Below are positions 34,288 to 43,684 of a stretch of 47,578 bases of DNA, piece by piece; position 1 is the stretch's first letter, and the number at the start of each line of letters is the position of its first letter. The position numbers were made by a program, and so were the translations under genes. Below the pieces are notes generated by a model, which was given only the letters and a program-made list of their open reading frames with translations, was not told the origin of the DNA and ran no database searches. Source of the stretch: Deltaproteobacteria bacterium (GTDB taxonomy: Bacteria > Desulfobacterota > Desulfuromonadia > Desulfuromonadales > Geopsychrobacteraceae); the NCBI GenBank assembly GCA_024276905.1, contig JAJRWF010000107.1, positions 1 to 47,578 of the forward strand, given 5' to 3'.

Positions 34288-35903
34288 CAACTGCGGCGTG
34301 ACGCCGGAACGTGCAGGGTCAGCTTCTGCCCCGGGCGCAGAACATGATTACGGGTCAGATCATTCCAGAGTCGGATATTCTCGGTCGCAACATCGAACTG
34401 CCGTCCAATCCCCCAGAGGGTGTCGCCACGGCGGACCAGGTAGACCATCTTTTTCGATGGACCCTTATAGCGGGCGGTCTTCTTGCGCACCACTTTTTTC
34501 TGCCCGCGTTTGGAAACCGCCAGCACCTGACCGGGCCGCAAGATGTTACTCCAGCCAAGGCGATTCCAGATCCGCAACTGTTTCTGCGTCACTCCGAAAC
34601 GCTGTGAAATTTTCCACAAACTGTCACCGGAACGGACCGTATAGAGCTGACGCCGACTACGTAGATAATCATCAGCCAGTTCATCAATCGGCAACTGGGT
34701 AAAGCCCTCACGCAGCGGCAGGATCAGATCCTGACCGATCTGCAGAGCCCTGGGGTTCTTGATTTTGTTAAGGCTGACGATGTCATCAACGCGGATACGA
34801 TATTTCCTGGCCAACGAGCGTAAATTATCTCCGGCAGCAATCTTGTGCCGGTGGTAACGGGCACGATCTTTTTGCGGCAGATCGGCATAGGCGGTACGAA
34901 AAATATCTCCGCGACCGGCCGGGACTCGCAACTGGTAATCACGGACTCCCGGTGGCGTGCACCAGCGCTTGAGTTCGGGATTCAATGCTTTGAGTTCCGC
35001 GTAGCCACTGCCGCTCAGCTCGGCCACAACTTCGAGGTCGGTGGTAGTCGGCAGAGTCACAACTTCATATTTCGGTTGATGCTCAAAATCGAGATCTGCG
35101 AAACCATAGGCTTCCAGATCGCGCACGATGGTCAATGCGGCGAGCAGTTTCGGGACGTAGTTTTTGGTTTCGGCACGCAAAACCTTACCACGGGCCAGGG
35201 TCCAGAAATCACGGCTGCCTGCTTTACGAATGGCTTTACGTACCTTGCCGCCACCGGCATTATACGCGGCAACCGCCAGATACCAGTGACCATCGAAACG
35301 CTGGTTGAGATACTTGAGAAAACGGGCTGCAGCCCGCGTCGACTTCTCAATATCGCGCCGCTCATCGAGCCACCAGTTATTGTCGAGTCCGTAGATCCGC
35401 CCGGTACTTTCGATAAACTGCCAGGGTCCTGCGGCATGCGCCCAGCTGTAAGCCTTTTCATTGAAGCCTGATTCGATCATCGCCAGGTAGGCCAGATCGA
35501 GTGGCAGCCCTTCACTGGCAAAAACCATCTGGATGCGGGGAATGTGCTTACCTGCCCGCTCCAGCCAACGGCCGAACATTTTTCGTGCCGGACCGGCGTA
35601 GTAGGCAACCAGCTTGTCAACCCGCGGGTTACTCTCAATCGGAATATCCCCGGTGTACTGCAACGGAGGTCGATGGGCAATAAAATCTTCAACCGACGGC
35701 GGAACCGGGGCGAGCAAACCGGCCTGGACCGCGGCAGTCAAAAGAGGGTCGTACGCGGGAAGCGCTTCGACCACGGGAACCACAGGCTCGACCACAGCAA
35801 GCGGAACAGCAGTCTCACCGGCAGCGCGAAGATGGAGAGGGGCAGAGGGCAGACACCCGGCGGCAATCATCAGCAGCGCTGTTCCCCAGACCAATCGTAA
35901 CAT
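34287..35903 (-). CDS. MltD-like membrane-bound lytic transglycosylase with three LysM domains
   Basis: A 538-residue lipoprotein (lipobox AAGC near position 17). The catalytic SLT domain contains MIESGFNEKAYSWAHAAGPW with the acidic residue in ESGF, and AVAAYNAGGGKVRKA. C-terminal to it are three LysM repeats (starting near KIAAGDNLRSLAR, YTVRSGDSLWKIS and LVRRGDTLWGIG) that bind peptidoglycan. The protein cleaves glycan strands in the periplasm. A GGAGG site lies 7 bases before the ATG at 35903; the ORF extension to 35990 is not needed. It is coupled to the UbiV-like gene. Confidence 0.9.
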   Translation of the reverse strand: MLRLVWGTALLMIAAGCLPSAPLHLRAAGETAVPLAVVEPVVPVVEALPAYDPLLTAAVQAGLLAPVPPSVEDFIAHRPPLQYTGDIPIESNPRVDKLVAYYAGPARKMFGRWLERAGKHIPRIQMVFASEGLPLDLAYLAMIESGFNEKAYSWAHAAGPWQFIESTGRIYGLDNNWWLDERRDIEKSTRAAARFLKYLNQRFDGHWYLAVAAYNAGGGKVRKAIRKAGSRDFWTLARGKVLRAETKNYVPKLLAALTIVRDLEAYGFADLDFEHQPKYEVVTLPTTTDLEVVAELSGSGYAELKALNPELKRWCTPPGVRDYQLRVPAGRGDIFRTAYADLPQKDRARYHRHKIAAGDNLRSLARKYRIRVDDIVSLNKIKNPRALQIGQDLILPLREGFTQLPIDELADDYLRSRRQLYTVRSGDSLWKISQRFGVTQKQLRIWNRLGWSNILRPGQVLAVSKRGQKKVVRKKTARYKGPSKKMVYLVRRGDTLWGIGRQFDVATENIRLWNDLTRNHVLRPGQKLTLHVPASRRS

Positions 35904-36028
35904 TGCATAGCCTCCATAACCACCAAAAACAAACAGGACAATTTCATGAAGCTCCTGTAAATTCGGCAGTTTTTGACAATCTGTATACAATCTGACGGCG
36001 CCAGACTAACGGAAATCTTGCCTGAATG

Positions 36029-37666
36029 TCAAGTCGGTGAAGGCTCTTCCTGCGGCCAGAAGCGGCGCTGCATTTCAACCAACAAAGGTTTGAAAGATCC
36101 ACGATCAAGAGCGCTTATCGGCAGGGCGTCGTAGCGGCGGCAAAGTGCGGCAACCTCGTCTTTGTCCAGTTGATCGACCTTGTTGAAGACCAGCAACTGT
36201 GCCCGTTGGCCCAGATCAAGACTGGCGAGAATCTTTTCAACAGCCTCGATCTGTTCCGTGAAGCGCGGATTCGACAGATCGACCAGATGCAGCAGCAGCC
36301 CGGCATCTTCGAGCTCTTCGAGGGTCGCACGAAAGGCCCCGACCAGACTGGGGGGCAGATCACGAATAAAGCCGACGGTATCGGTGATGATGACTTCGCG
36401 GTCGAGCGGAAAACGCAACCTTCGCGTGGCGGTATCGAGGGTGGCAAAGAGCAGGTTTTCGGTCAACACATCACTCTGGGTCAGAGCGTTGAGCAATGTT
36501 GATTTCCCGGCGTTGGTATAACCGACAATTGAGATGATCGGCACTCCGGCACGCACCCGTTTCTGACGCCGTTGTTGGCGGCCACGACCAAGGGATTCGA
36601 GTTCTTTTTCAAGACGACGGATTCGGTCGCGGGTTCTCCGCCGATCGATTTCGAGCTTGGTTTCTCCGGGGCCACGGCCGCCAATCCCGCCCATCAGCCG
36701 TGACAATGCGGTCCCTTTGCCGCTCAAGCGTGGCAAAATGTATTTAAGTTGAGCCAGCTCAACCTGCACCTTGCCATCACGAGATTGAGCCCGACGAGCA
36801 AAGATATCCAGAATCAACTGGGTGCGGTCGATAACCTTGACCTCGGTGATCTCGCTGATAGCACGCACCTGATTGGGTGTCAGGTCACGATCAAAAACCA
36901 GCAGGGTCACGCGTTGCTGCAATGCATTGATCACGATCTCGCGCAGCTTGCCTTCACCAACCAGATAACGTGGATGCAGTCGACGCGGACGCTGGACAAT
37001 CTGATCGACTACCTGCAGGTCAGCGGTTTTGGCCAATTCACGCAATTCGGCCAGGGAGTCTTCCATCTGACGTTTTGAGCTATGGCCAACACAGATCAGT
37101 AAGGCTCGCTCGCGACCATCTTCCAGATCGACTGTTTCGTTAGCCAGCCTTTCCATCTCAGCATCGAGTGCCTGGATGAAGGCAGAAAAATCGAGTTCAA
37201 GCTGATAGAAATCGTCACCTTGTACCCGTTCAATCTGAGCCTTATCACGGGTCGGCAAGAGATGGGCATATTCAACCCGGCCCGGCAGGCCCTGGGCCCC
37301 GACCCCAATGGCGACCATAGTATCAAGACGCAAGAGTTCAAGGTCGGTCAGGTCGTCACGCGAGAGGGGTTCCTGCTTGAGGTGGGTATGGACGCAACGC
37401 AAGCCACGCAAGCCGCTGCGACCAAGAGCGAATCCCGAGAGATCGGGGATGAGGATTTCGCGATTATCCCCGACGATGACGTGCAACACCTCGCCAGCCC
37501 GGTTGATGATCAGACCAATCTGCCGTCCGATGCGCGCTGAGTGTTCGGTCAGATAACGCGCCAGTTCGTTACCGATCAGACTGTCGGTCGGAACACGGCG
37601 GCGAAAGATCCGCTCCAGAGCTTTGAGGTCACTCGGCTTCAGGCCACTGATTTTGCCATGAATCAT
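36029..37666 (-). CDS. hflX: GTPase HflX
   Basis: A 545-residue HflX, a ribosome-splitting GTPase. It is longer than E. coli HflX (about 426 residues) because of an N-terminal extension of roughly 190 residues. The core has the HflX-specific RRLHPRYLVGEGKL and GGIGGRGPGETKLEIDRRRT segments and a coiled coil before the G domain. The G1 motif is GYTNAGKST, followed by DTVGFIRDLPPSL (switch II) and FNKVDQ (NKxD). It frees stalled or heat-damaged ribosomes. It lies about 70 bases after fabI, with a terminator between them. Confidence 0.95.
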   Translation of the reverse strand: MIHGKISGLKPSDLKALERIFRRRVPTDSLIGNELARYLTEHSARIGRQIGLIINRAGEVLHVIVGDNREILIPDLSGFALGRSGLRGLRCVHTHLKQEPLSRDDLTDLELLRLDTMVAIGVGAQGLPGRVEYAHLLPTRDKAQIERVQGDDFYQLELDFSAFIQALDAEMERLANETVDLEDGRERALLICVGHSSKRQMEDSLAELRELAKTADLQVVDQIVQRPRRLHPRYLVGEGKLREIVINALQQRVTLLVFDRDLTPNQVRAISEITEVKVIDRTQLILDIFARRAQSRDGKVQVELAQLKYILPRLSGKGTALSRLMGGIGGRGPGETKLEIDRRRTRDRIRRLEKELESLGRGRQQRRQKRVRAGVPIISIVGYTNAGKSTLLNALTQSDVLTENLLFATLDTATRRLRFPLDREVIITDTVGFIRDLPPSLVGAFRATLEELEDAGLLLHLVDLSNPRFTEQIEAVEKILASLDLGQRAQLLVFNKVDQLDKDEVAALCRRYDALPISALDRGSFKPLLVEMQRRFWPQEEPSPT

Positions 37667-37691
37667 TTATTCTGCCTGTCATCAGAAACGG

Positions 37692-37715
37692 AAAAGGCCC
37701 CATACGGGGCCTTTT
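37692..37715 (-). terminator. Rho-independent terminator after fabI
   Basis: A 10-bp stem AAAAGGCCCC/GGGGCCTTTT with a 4-base loop (37702-37705) and a T-run at its 3' end on the - strand. It lies 23 bases after the fabI stop. Confidence 0.85.
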
Positions 37716-37738
37716 CACGAAAATCTGCTAAAAAAATC

Positions 37739-38506
37739 TCACCCTTCAGCAATGCTGAATCCACCATCAACGTAGTGAACTTCACCGGTCACACCAGTAG
37801 CGAGATCGGAGAGCAGATAAAGAGAAGCCTTGCCGACTTCCTCCTGGGAGACAGTCCGCTTGAGCGGCGACCGCGCTTCCATTACCCGCAGTTTTTCATT
37901 GAAATTGCCTACTCCCGAGGCGGCCAGCGTCTTGATCGGACCCGCGGAGACCGCATTCACCCGAATGCCCTTCTCTCCAAGTTCGGCTGCCAGGTAGCGC
38001 ACGGATGCTTCAAGGGCCGCTTTAGCCACACCCATGATGTTATATCCGGGAATCGCACGCATGGCACCAAGGTAGGTCATGGTGACAATGCTGCCTCCCT
38101 CATTCATGATCGGTAATGCCGCACGGGTCATTGAAATTAACGAGTAGGCGCTGACGTCAAGAGCCAGCTGAAACCCTTCGCGACTTGTCTGTGAAAAAGG
38201 GTTTTTCAGATCGTCCCGGTTAGCAAACGCAACAGCATGGACCACAAAATCGATGTTCCCCCAGCGTTCTCCAAGTTCCGTAAAGACTGCCTCAAGCTGC
38301 GCTTCATCCTGCACGTCACAGGGCAGGACAACTTCAGACCCGAGGCTTTCAGCCAAAGGCCGAACCCGCTTTTCAAGAGCCGAGTTCAGATAGGTAAAAG
38401 CGATTTCGGCGCCCGCTTCTTTTAACTGCTGCGCAACCCCCCAGGCGATACTTTTGTTGTTTGCGACGCCGACAATAATGCCACGTTTACCCTTCATCAA
38501 TCCCAT
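37739..38506 (-). CDS. fabI: Enoyl-[acyl-carrier-protein] reductase FabI
   Basis: A 255-residue NADH-dependent enoyl-ACP reductase, the last step of fatty-acid elongation. It begins MGLMKGKRGIIVGVANNKSI (cofactor-binding loop); catalytic Tyr and Lys lie in GYNIMGVAKAALEA (Y-x6-K); the C-terminus carries VTGEVHYVDGG. The start at 38506 is chosen because AGGAG is 9 bases upstream; the ORF's earlier GTG (38515) overlaps that site. It stands alone, ended by the hairpin at 37692. Confidence 0.95.
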   Translation of the reverse strand: MGLMKGKRGIIVGVANNKSIAWGVAQQLKEAGAEIAFTYLNSALEKRVRPLAESLGSEVVLPCDVQDEAQLEAVFTELGERWGNIDFVVHAVAFANRDDLKNPFSQTSREGFQLALDVSAYSLISMTRAALPIMNEGGSIVTMTYLGAMRAIPGYNIMGVAKAALEASVRYLAAELGEKGIRVNAVSAGPIKTLAASGVGNFNEKLRVMEARSPLKRTVSQEEVGKASLYLLSDLATGVTGEVHYVDGGFSIAEG

Positions 38507-38579
38507 ATTTACCACTCCTGTTTATAATCCCGATTCGAATGGACCTTTTTAACAGAAACGCCTCGTCAAAACAAGGGGC

Positions 38580-38756
38580 TCAGGTCGCCTTGACAACAAA
38601 CATTCCGGCTGCCAGAATCAGCAGAGAAATAATCAGACAGACCGCTGCGATCCCGCCCATCAGCAAAGCAGCGCCGGTATGTTTCTGCCGCACACAGCTG
38701 AACGCCAGGTAAGCAGTAACCAGACCGACAGGCACAAAGAAAATCAGAAAAAACAT
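38580..38756 (-). CDS. 58-residue two-TM membrane protein
   Basis: A small ORF beginning MFFLIFFVPVGLVTAYLAF and containing a second helix (AAVCLIISLLILAAGMFVV) before a KAT end. The two helices are separated by a short polar loop (SCVRQKHTGAALLMGG). The hydrophobic pattern is clean in this frame only, whereas the overlapping 65-residue ORF in another frame has no such pattern. The ribosome-binding site is weak. The function is unknown. Confidence 0.5.
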   Translation of the reverse strand: MFFLIFFVPVGLVTAYLAFSCVRQKHTGAALLMGGIAAVCLIISLLILAAGMFVVKAT

Positions 38757-38948
38757 CTTTCACAATCCAGTTTTTTATCTTTGGGTGAATCCATACAGAA
38801 ATTAACGCGGATGAGACACTACGATCCTATTTTTACACGAATCCCCGGCAAAAGAAAACCAGGATCAAAAAGAACTTTCGGTTCACCGCGGGAAAATCTG
38901 AACGAACTCGGAGGGAGGGAAACTTCTATCGCCTGGCAACTATTGCGA

Positions 38949-41075
38949 CTACTCACTATCAATGGCCAGTCGCACTTCCTTGAGAATTATTTCGACCCGG
39001 TAGGGTTTACCGACAAAGGCTGCGGCACCCAGGTCTATAACCCGTTGCGCCTGATCCTTGGTCGCGTAGCCGCTGGCAATCAGCACCCGGACATCAGGAT
39101 CAGCTGCACGCAACGCTTCAAGACACTTTTCGCCCCCCATCCCCGGCATGCCGAGATCAAGGATAACCAACGAAATGTCCTCTCTTCTGCGCGCATAGAT
39201 CTCCAGGGCCTCTTCTCCGGTTGCGGCCTGGATAATCCGGTAACCACCCTCCTCCAGAATCGAGCGCGCAAAATTGGCCACCGAGACATCATCGTCGACA
39301 ATCAGCAGGGTCTCTTCTCCACCAGGCAGCGGACAGTATTCCGCCGGGCTCGACTGTCCAGTTAAGGACTCAGAGGCCAGCGGCAGATAGATCAGAAAAA
39401 CTGTACCTTTGCCGGGTTCACTGTAGCACTGTATCGTGCCCATATGGTTGCGCACAATACCATAGGCGCTCGACAGTCCGAGGCCGGTGCCTTCACCGAT
39501 ATCCTTGGTGGTGAAGAAAGGTTCAAAAATGTGATCAAGCACCTGAGGACTCATGCCAAGACCACTGTCGGCGACCCTGAGCTGCGCATACGTCCCCGGC
39601 GAGAGTCCATCCCGTCCCTGACAAAAAGTCTTGTCAAGTTCAACCTTTTCCGTCGAAAATGTCAGGATTCCGCCTTTCGGCATCGCGGCCTGGGCATTGT
39701 TAGCCAGGTTCAATAGAACCTGTTCGAGTTGTCCGGTATCGCCATTTACAATCAACGATTCATCACTGAGGTGTTTATCAATCCGCACCATCTTGACCAG
39801 CGTGCGTTCCAGCAGCTTTGATGCCTGTTCCACACATTCATTCAGATCGATGGGCTGCAGCTGACTCTCACCGCGCCGACTGGCGATCAACAACTGCTTG
39901 ACCAGATCAGCGGCGCGCTCGGTTGACAGGGAAATAGAGTCTAGAAAAGAGCCCTCACGGCTGTCACTCTCGATACGTCTCTGCAACAGCTGCGTGTAGC
40001 CTGATATAGCTTGTAACAAGTTATTAAAGTCATGCGCGATACCGCCGGTGAGGGTTCCGATTGCCTGCATCTTCTGGGAATGACGGAGTTGGTTTTCGAG
40101 CCGATGCTGCTCGGTCACATCCCGCAATACCAACACCTGCAGACTTTCCGCATCTCCGATCTGCGGGGCGGGAATCCCGCTGACGGCAACCCGCAATATT
40201 TCCCCGGAACGGTTCTGCAAACTGACCTCAAACCCGGCCAGTGATTTGCCGCTGGCAATCTGTCGCTGCAACCATTCACCTTTTTCACCGCTCTCTTCAC
40301 AGAGCAGGGGACATTCTTCCGTTGAAAAATCTTCAGGGGCCCAACCGAACGTTTTGGAAAACTCCTGATTTACGTAAAGCGGAACACACTGTCGATTGAA
40401 GACAGCGACCGGATCAGGCAGTTGCTGCAGAAACAACCGATGGCGTTCTTCGCTCTGACGCAGCTCCTCCTCGGCAAGACATCTTTCCACCATCTCCTGC
40501 TGCAACGCGGCCGTCCGGGTTTCGACCATCTCCTCAAGGCTTTCCTTATAGTGACGTAACTCATCACTGACCAGGCTCAAGTGGTCAATACTTTCCTGCA
40601 ACGCCTGCCGCTGACGGCAGGTTCCGATCGCCTGGGTCAGACGGGCGGCGATCGGCAACAACTCTTTGACGATCAGTGGATCAAGACTGGTCTCACATTT
40701 GAGCAACAGCAAAAAGCCGTGCGGTAGAAGGTCGAAAAAGTAGAATCGGTCACCATTGAGACAGCTCCCGCTCAAGGGCAGACGTTCCGAGAACTGATCG
40801 AGGCTGTCACGGGTCGGCGGTTGTGGCAATTGCGCCAGAGCCTCGGCATAGGAAGCGATCCGCGCGCTGGTCCGTGGAATCGTGGCCGCCGGATAGAACC
40901 CCGGCAAACTGTCAGGTTCAATATCGAGTAAATGAATGCCGCCGGCGCAACAGTTCAACTTGCGAACCATCGTAGTCAGGGACTGCTTCAGCATCTGCGG
41001 CAGTTCCGAAGCATCATTGATGGCCATCGCCATCTCGTAATAGATCTGAATCAGTTCGGATTTTGACGGGCTCAT
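38949..41075 (-). CDS. Hybrid sensor histidine kinase with PAS and receiver domains
   Basis: A 708-residue cytoplasmic hybrid kinase. Order: an N-terminal region (~1-165) with GAF-like character; a coiled coil; a PAS domain (~215-320, HRLFLQQLPDPVAVFNRQCV); HisKA with His348 in GGIAHDFNNL; HATPase_c with NLANNAQAAM, ADSGLGMS and GTGLGLSSAYGIV; and a C-terminal receiver with phospho-acceptor Asp640 (VILDLGMPGMGG). No membrane helix is present, so the signal is sensed in the cytoplasm or through FIST. Its ATG overlaps the stop of the FIST gene by 4 bases, so the two proteins probably act together. Confidence 0.9.
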   Translation of the reverse strand: MSPSKSELIQIYYEMAMAINDASELPQMLKQSLTTMVRKLNCCAGGIHLLDIEPDSLPGFYPAATIPRTSARIASYAEALAQLPQPPTRDSLDQFSERLPLSGSCLNGDRFYFFDLLPHGFLLLLKCETSLDPLIVKELLPIAARLTQAIGTCRQRQALQESIDHLSLVSDELRHYKESLEEMVETRTAALQQEMVERCLAEEELRQSEERHRLFLQQLPDPVAVFNRQCVPLYVNQEFSKTFGWAPEDFSTEECPLLCEESGEKGEWLQRQIASGKSLAGFEVSLQNRSGEILRVAVSGIPAPQIGDAESLQVLVLRDVTEQHRLENQLRHSQKMQAIGTLTGGIAHDFNNLLQAISGYTQLLQRRIESDSREGSFLDSISLSTERAADLVKQLLIASRRGESQLQPIDLNECVEQASKLLERTLVKMVRIDKHLSDESLIVNGDTGQLEQVLLNLANNAQAAMPKGGILTFSTEKVELDKTFCQGRDGLSPGTYAQLRVADSGLGMSPQVLDHIFEPFFTTKDIGEGTGLGLSSAYGIVRNHMGTIQCYSEPGKGTVFLIYLPLASESLTGQSSPAEYCPLPGGEETLLIVDDDVSVANFARSILEEGGYRIIQAATGEEALEIYARRREDISLVILDLGMPGMGGEKCLEALRAADPDVRVLIASGYATKDQAQRVIDLGAAAFVGKPYRVEIILKEVRLAIDSE

Positions 41076-42280
41076 AAATCGATGACCCCGACCACCGCCG
41101 TCTTGTTGAACAATTCCAGATAGGATCTGCCGCTGTTGGCAATTTCACCTATCGTCAGGGCGCCGACCACGGTCCTGCCGGGTTGATCAAAAACGTTCAG
41201 TTCATCGTCAAACCGCTCACCCATAAAAAGGGCGCGGGAGATACAGTCAAACAGCAGGACAGGCAGATCTTCGCCCCGTCCCGGACATTGCGCCAACGCA
41301 AGGCGTAACGCCTCGGAGGCCGCATCAACCAGCGTTGGGACATCGCTGGTCAGAACATACAGATAACTGTTCAGCGGCACGTCACCGACACAGATAATTT
41401 CACCCTTTTCTCCAACCTGAAAAGGGTCGCGCACCACCATCTCGGCATCAAGTTTCCGGAGACCGAAGGGATACTTCTGCGCGGTCGCGTAAAAATCATC
41501 GGGATCGAAAACCTCCCCCGGTCGGGCTTCAACAACCTGGCGATAGACTTCGTAGGCCGGTTGCCAGTCAAGGCTGGCTATCGTCCCCTGGTGGCACTCC
41601 GTGGCCTTGAAAGGACCGGCGACAGAACTCCAGCCATGCTGCACACCGACGCCGCTGGGCAGATCAAGCAGCGCAATCACCGCCGCATCCTCCAACATCC
41701 CCTGATTGGTCAGCAGGCAGGGTTTGCGCTCCAGAGTCAGCGAACCCGCTCCGCCGCCCAGATAGTTGACTTCCAGGCCGAAATTGTTGAACAACCCCTC
41801 AAGCAGGGCCGCAATCCGTCCGGCAAATCCATCGACAAATACCAGCGCCGTCCGGGCATTTCCAGGCTCGGGCACGGTGCGGTTGATCAGTTCATCATAA
41901 TCGACGTTTTCGTCACTGAGCCCGGCAACGCTGAAGATACGGGCCCGGTTCTTCATCCCGATCACAATAGTACCGCGGCTGATTTTTCTGTTACCGCTGA
42001 CAAGTTCAGGAAAAACAGCCCCGATAACAGGGAGTGTCCGGCCCTTGAGGAGTAAATCGAGATTGTCAGGCCGATAGCCGTTAGCATCACAGGCCAGGAT
42101 TAATAATCCGGCGATGTCGTCACGAGATTCGAATTCGACGCAGATTTCCTGCAGGGCTTCAATCCGGCCACTCTCTTCAACCCGTAAAAAATGCTCCACG
42201 GTACTCCCTCGACTATTGGCAAACGCAAGCGATGGGGGAAAGCCTGAAATGGACTCCGGAGAATATTTTAGCAGATCCAT
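41072..42280 (-). CDS. FIST-domain sensory protein
   Basis: A 402-residue protein with FIST_N followed by FIST_C domains, as in putative small-ligand sensors (amino acids have been proposed). Recognisable segments include RTALVFVDGFAGRIAALLEG, NYLGGGAGSLTLERKPCL, LPSGVGVQHGWSSV and a C-terminal GALTIGEIANSGRSYLELFN. No membrane segment is seen. The stop overlaps the hybrid kinase start by 4 bases. FIST proteins next to kinases are common in deltaproteobacteria and may provide the input. The ligand is unknown. Confidence 0.85.
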   Translation of the reverse strand: MDLLKYSPESISGFPPSLAFANSRGSTVEHFLRVEESGRIEALQEICVEFESRDDIAGLLILACDANGYRPDNLDLLLKGRTLPVIGAVFPELVSGNRKISRGTIVIGMKNRARIFSVAGLSDENVDYDELINRTVPEPGNARTALVFVDGFAGRIAALLEGLFNNFGLEVNYLGGGAGSLTLERKPCLLTNQGMLEDAAVIALLDLPSGVGVQHGWSSVAGPFKATECHQGTIASLDWQPAYEVYRQVVEARPGEVFDPDDFYATAQKYPFGLRKLDAEMVVRDPFQVGEKGEIICVGDVPLNSYLYVLTSDVPTLVDAASEALRLALAQCPGRGEDLPVLLFDCISRALFMGERFDDELNVFDQPGRTVVGALTIGEIANSGRSYLELFNKTAVVGVIDL

Positions 42281-42347
42281 GCGGGATGTGTAGCCCTGAC
42301 CTCAAGAAAGCGGAAAGGGGATTCTACGGCAAAGCCCGAGGCAGCAA

Positions 42348-43541
42348 TCAATCTCTGGCGCTGATCACGTACTTGAGGTAATTCCCTTCAGGAAAGCTGA
42401 CCGGTACCGGAAAATCTGCCGGCTGACCACCCCGATAGATCGTGCGCAATTCGCTGCCAACCTCAATAGCTCCACGCCGCAACTCCTTGAGGTAGCTTGT
42501 CATATCGACTTTCTGATGGTTGGAGGACGCAATGAGCAACCCACCACTTTCGAGCAACGGCAGACTGGCTTGCACCAACTGTGCGGTGCCGCCACGGGTT
42601 GAAAACCGGCTCTTTTTGGTGGTCGAAAATGAGGGCGGATCAAACAAGATAATATCGAAACGTGCGCCGGTCTGTTGCAGTTTTTCCAGTTCGCCGAAAA
42701 CATCGCCAATAATAAAACGATGCTGCTTGGGATTGATCCTGTTTAGTGAAAAATTCTCACGGGCCACGGCGAGATAGCGGGCCGAAACATCGATACTGGT
42801 GACCTGTTTCGCACCGGCAGCGGCTGCGGCCACTGAAAATGCCCCGGTAAACGCGAACAGGTTAAGAAAACGCTTGCCCTTGACACGCTGCATCAGGTCG
42901 AGGCGATGGCGGCGTTGATCGGGAAAAATTCCGGTGTTCAGCCCTTCCCGCAGGTCGGTCTGATAACGCAGACCATTCTCCTCGACCAGTAATGGCACCG
43001 GCGCTGCCTGACCGCGTACCAGCTGACTGTATTTTTTGTCGCCACTTCTGGCTTCCAGTTGGCGCGTCTCCTGCGGGCGTAATTTGCGGTAGATCCCCAA
43101 GGGCGCAAAAAGCTCCTGCAGGACCTCCAGCAGAATCGGCAGGTAACTGTCCCAAGCCGGGGTATAGAGCTGAACCATCAGATAATCGGCATAGCAATCG
43201 ATGGTCAAGCCGGGCAGCCCGTCTCCCTCGCCGTTGGCCAGTCGGTAGACATCCGTATCTTCCAGCCCCGCCTGCAGGCGCAACTGTTTCGCCCGCTGCA
43301 GGCGGTTGCGAAACCAGCCGCCGTCGGGTCGTATTCCCGGTGGACCGAGGATGCGTGCCACCACCCGGTCACCGGGATCAAGCAGCGCCGTGGCCAGAGG
43401 CCGCTGTCGATCATCACAGAGCAAAGCCAACTCGCCGGTCCTTGCACCCGACCATTGTTTGGTGTAACGGTCCGCCAACACCCAGGGATGCCGCAGGGCA
43501 ATCATGCGGACAGTCTCCGGTCCGACCTGATATTTGTTCAT
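42348..43541 (-). CDS. RlmI-type rRNA methyltransferase
   Basis: A 397-residue class I SAM-dependent methyltransferase. An N-terminal PUA-like domain (MIALRHPWVLADRYTKQW) is followed by a linker with LPGLTIDCYADYLMVQLYTP. The SAM-binding core has FLNLFAFTGAFSVAAAAAG and the catalytic ILFDPPSFSTTKKS. The family places methyl groups on C5 of cytosines in 23S rRNA (RlmI in E. coli). The start at 43541 is chosen because AGAGG lies 9 bases upstream. The final segment EGNYLKYVISARD is typical. Confidence 0.88.
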   Translation of the reverse strand: MNKYQVGPETVRMIALRHPWVLADRYTKQWSGARTGELALLCDDRQRPLATALLDPGDRVVARILGPPGIRPDGGWFRNRLQRAKQLRLQAGLEDTDVYRLANGEGDGLPGLTIDCYADYLMVQLYTPAWDSYLPILLEVLQELFAPLGIYRKLRPQETRQLEARSGDKKYSQLVRGQAAPVPLLVEENGLRYQTDLREGLNTGIFPDQRRHRLDLMQRVKGKRFLNLFAFTGAFSVAAAAAGAKQVTSIDVSARYLAVARENFSLNRINPKQHRFIIGDVFGELEKLQQTGARFDIILFDPPSFSTTKKSRFSTRGGTAQLVQASLPLLESGGLLIASSNHQKVDMTSYLKELRRGAIEVGSELRTIYRGGQPADFPVPVSFPEGNYLKYVISARD

Positions 43542-43684
43542 CAATAAAAACCTCTGATAAAAATTTGCCGCATTGTACCCGAGGCGCTCTTTACTGGCCA
43601 CAAAAACCGGCGTTATGCTAACCTGCTTTCCTTTTTGTCAACTGACAACCTGCTTCCGGCAAGATCCAAAAAGGATATTTCATC

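Noticed and set aside
36115-36447. ORFs in other frames of hflX
   Set aside because: The HflX frame carries all GTPase motifs.
38566-38763. 65-residue Cys-rich ORF
   Set aside because: It overlaps the 58-residue membrane frame, which has a clean two-helix pattern; the Cys-rich frame shows no family feature.
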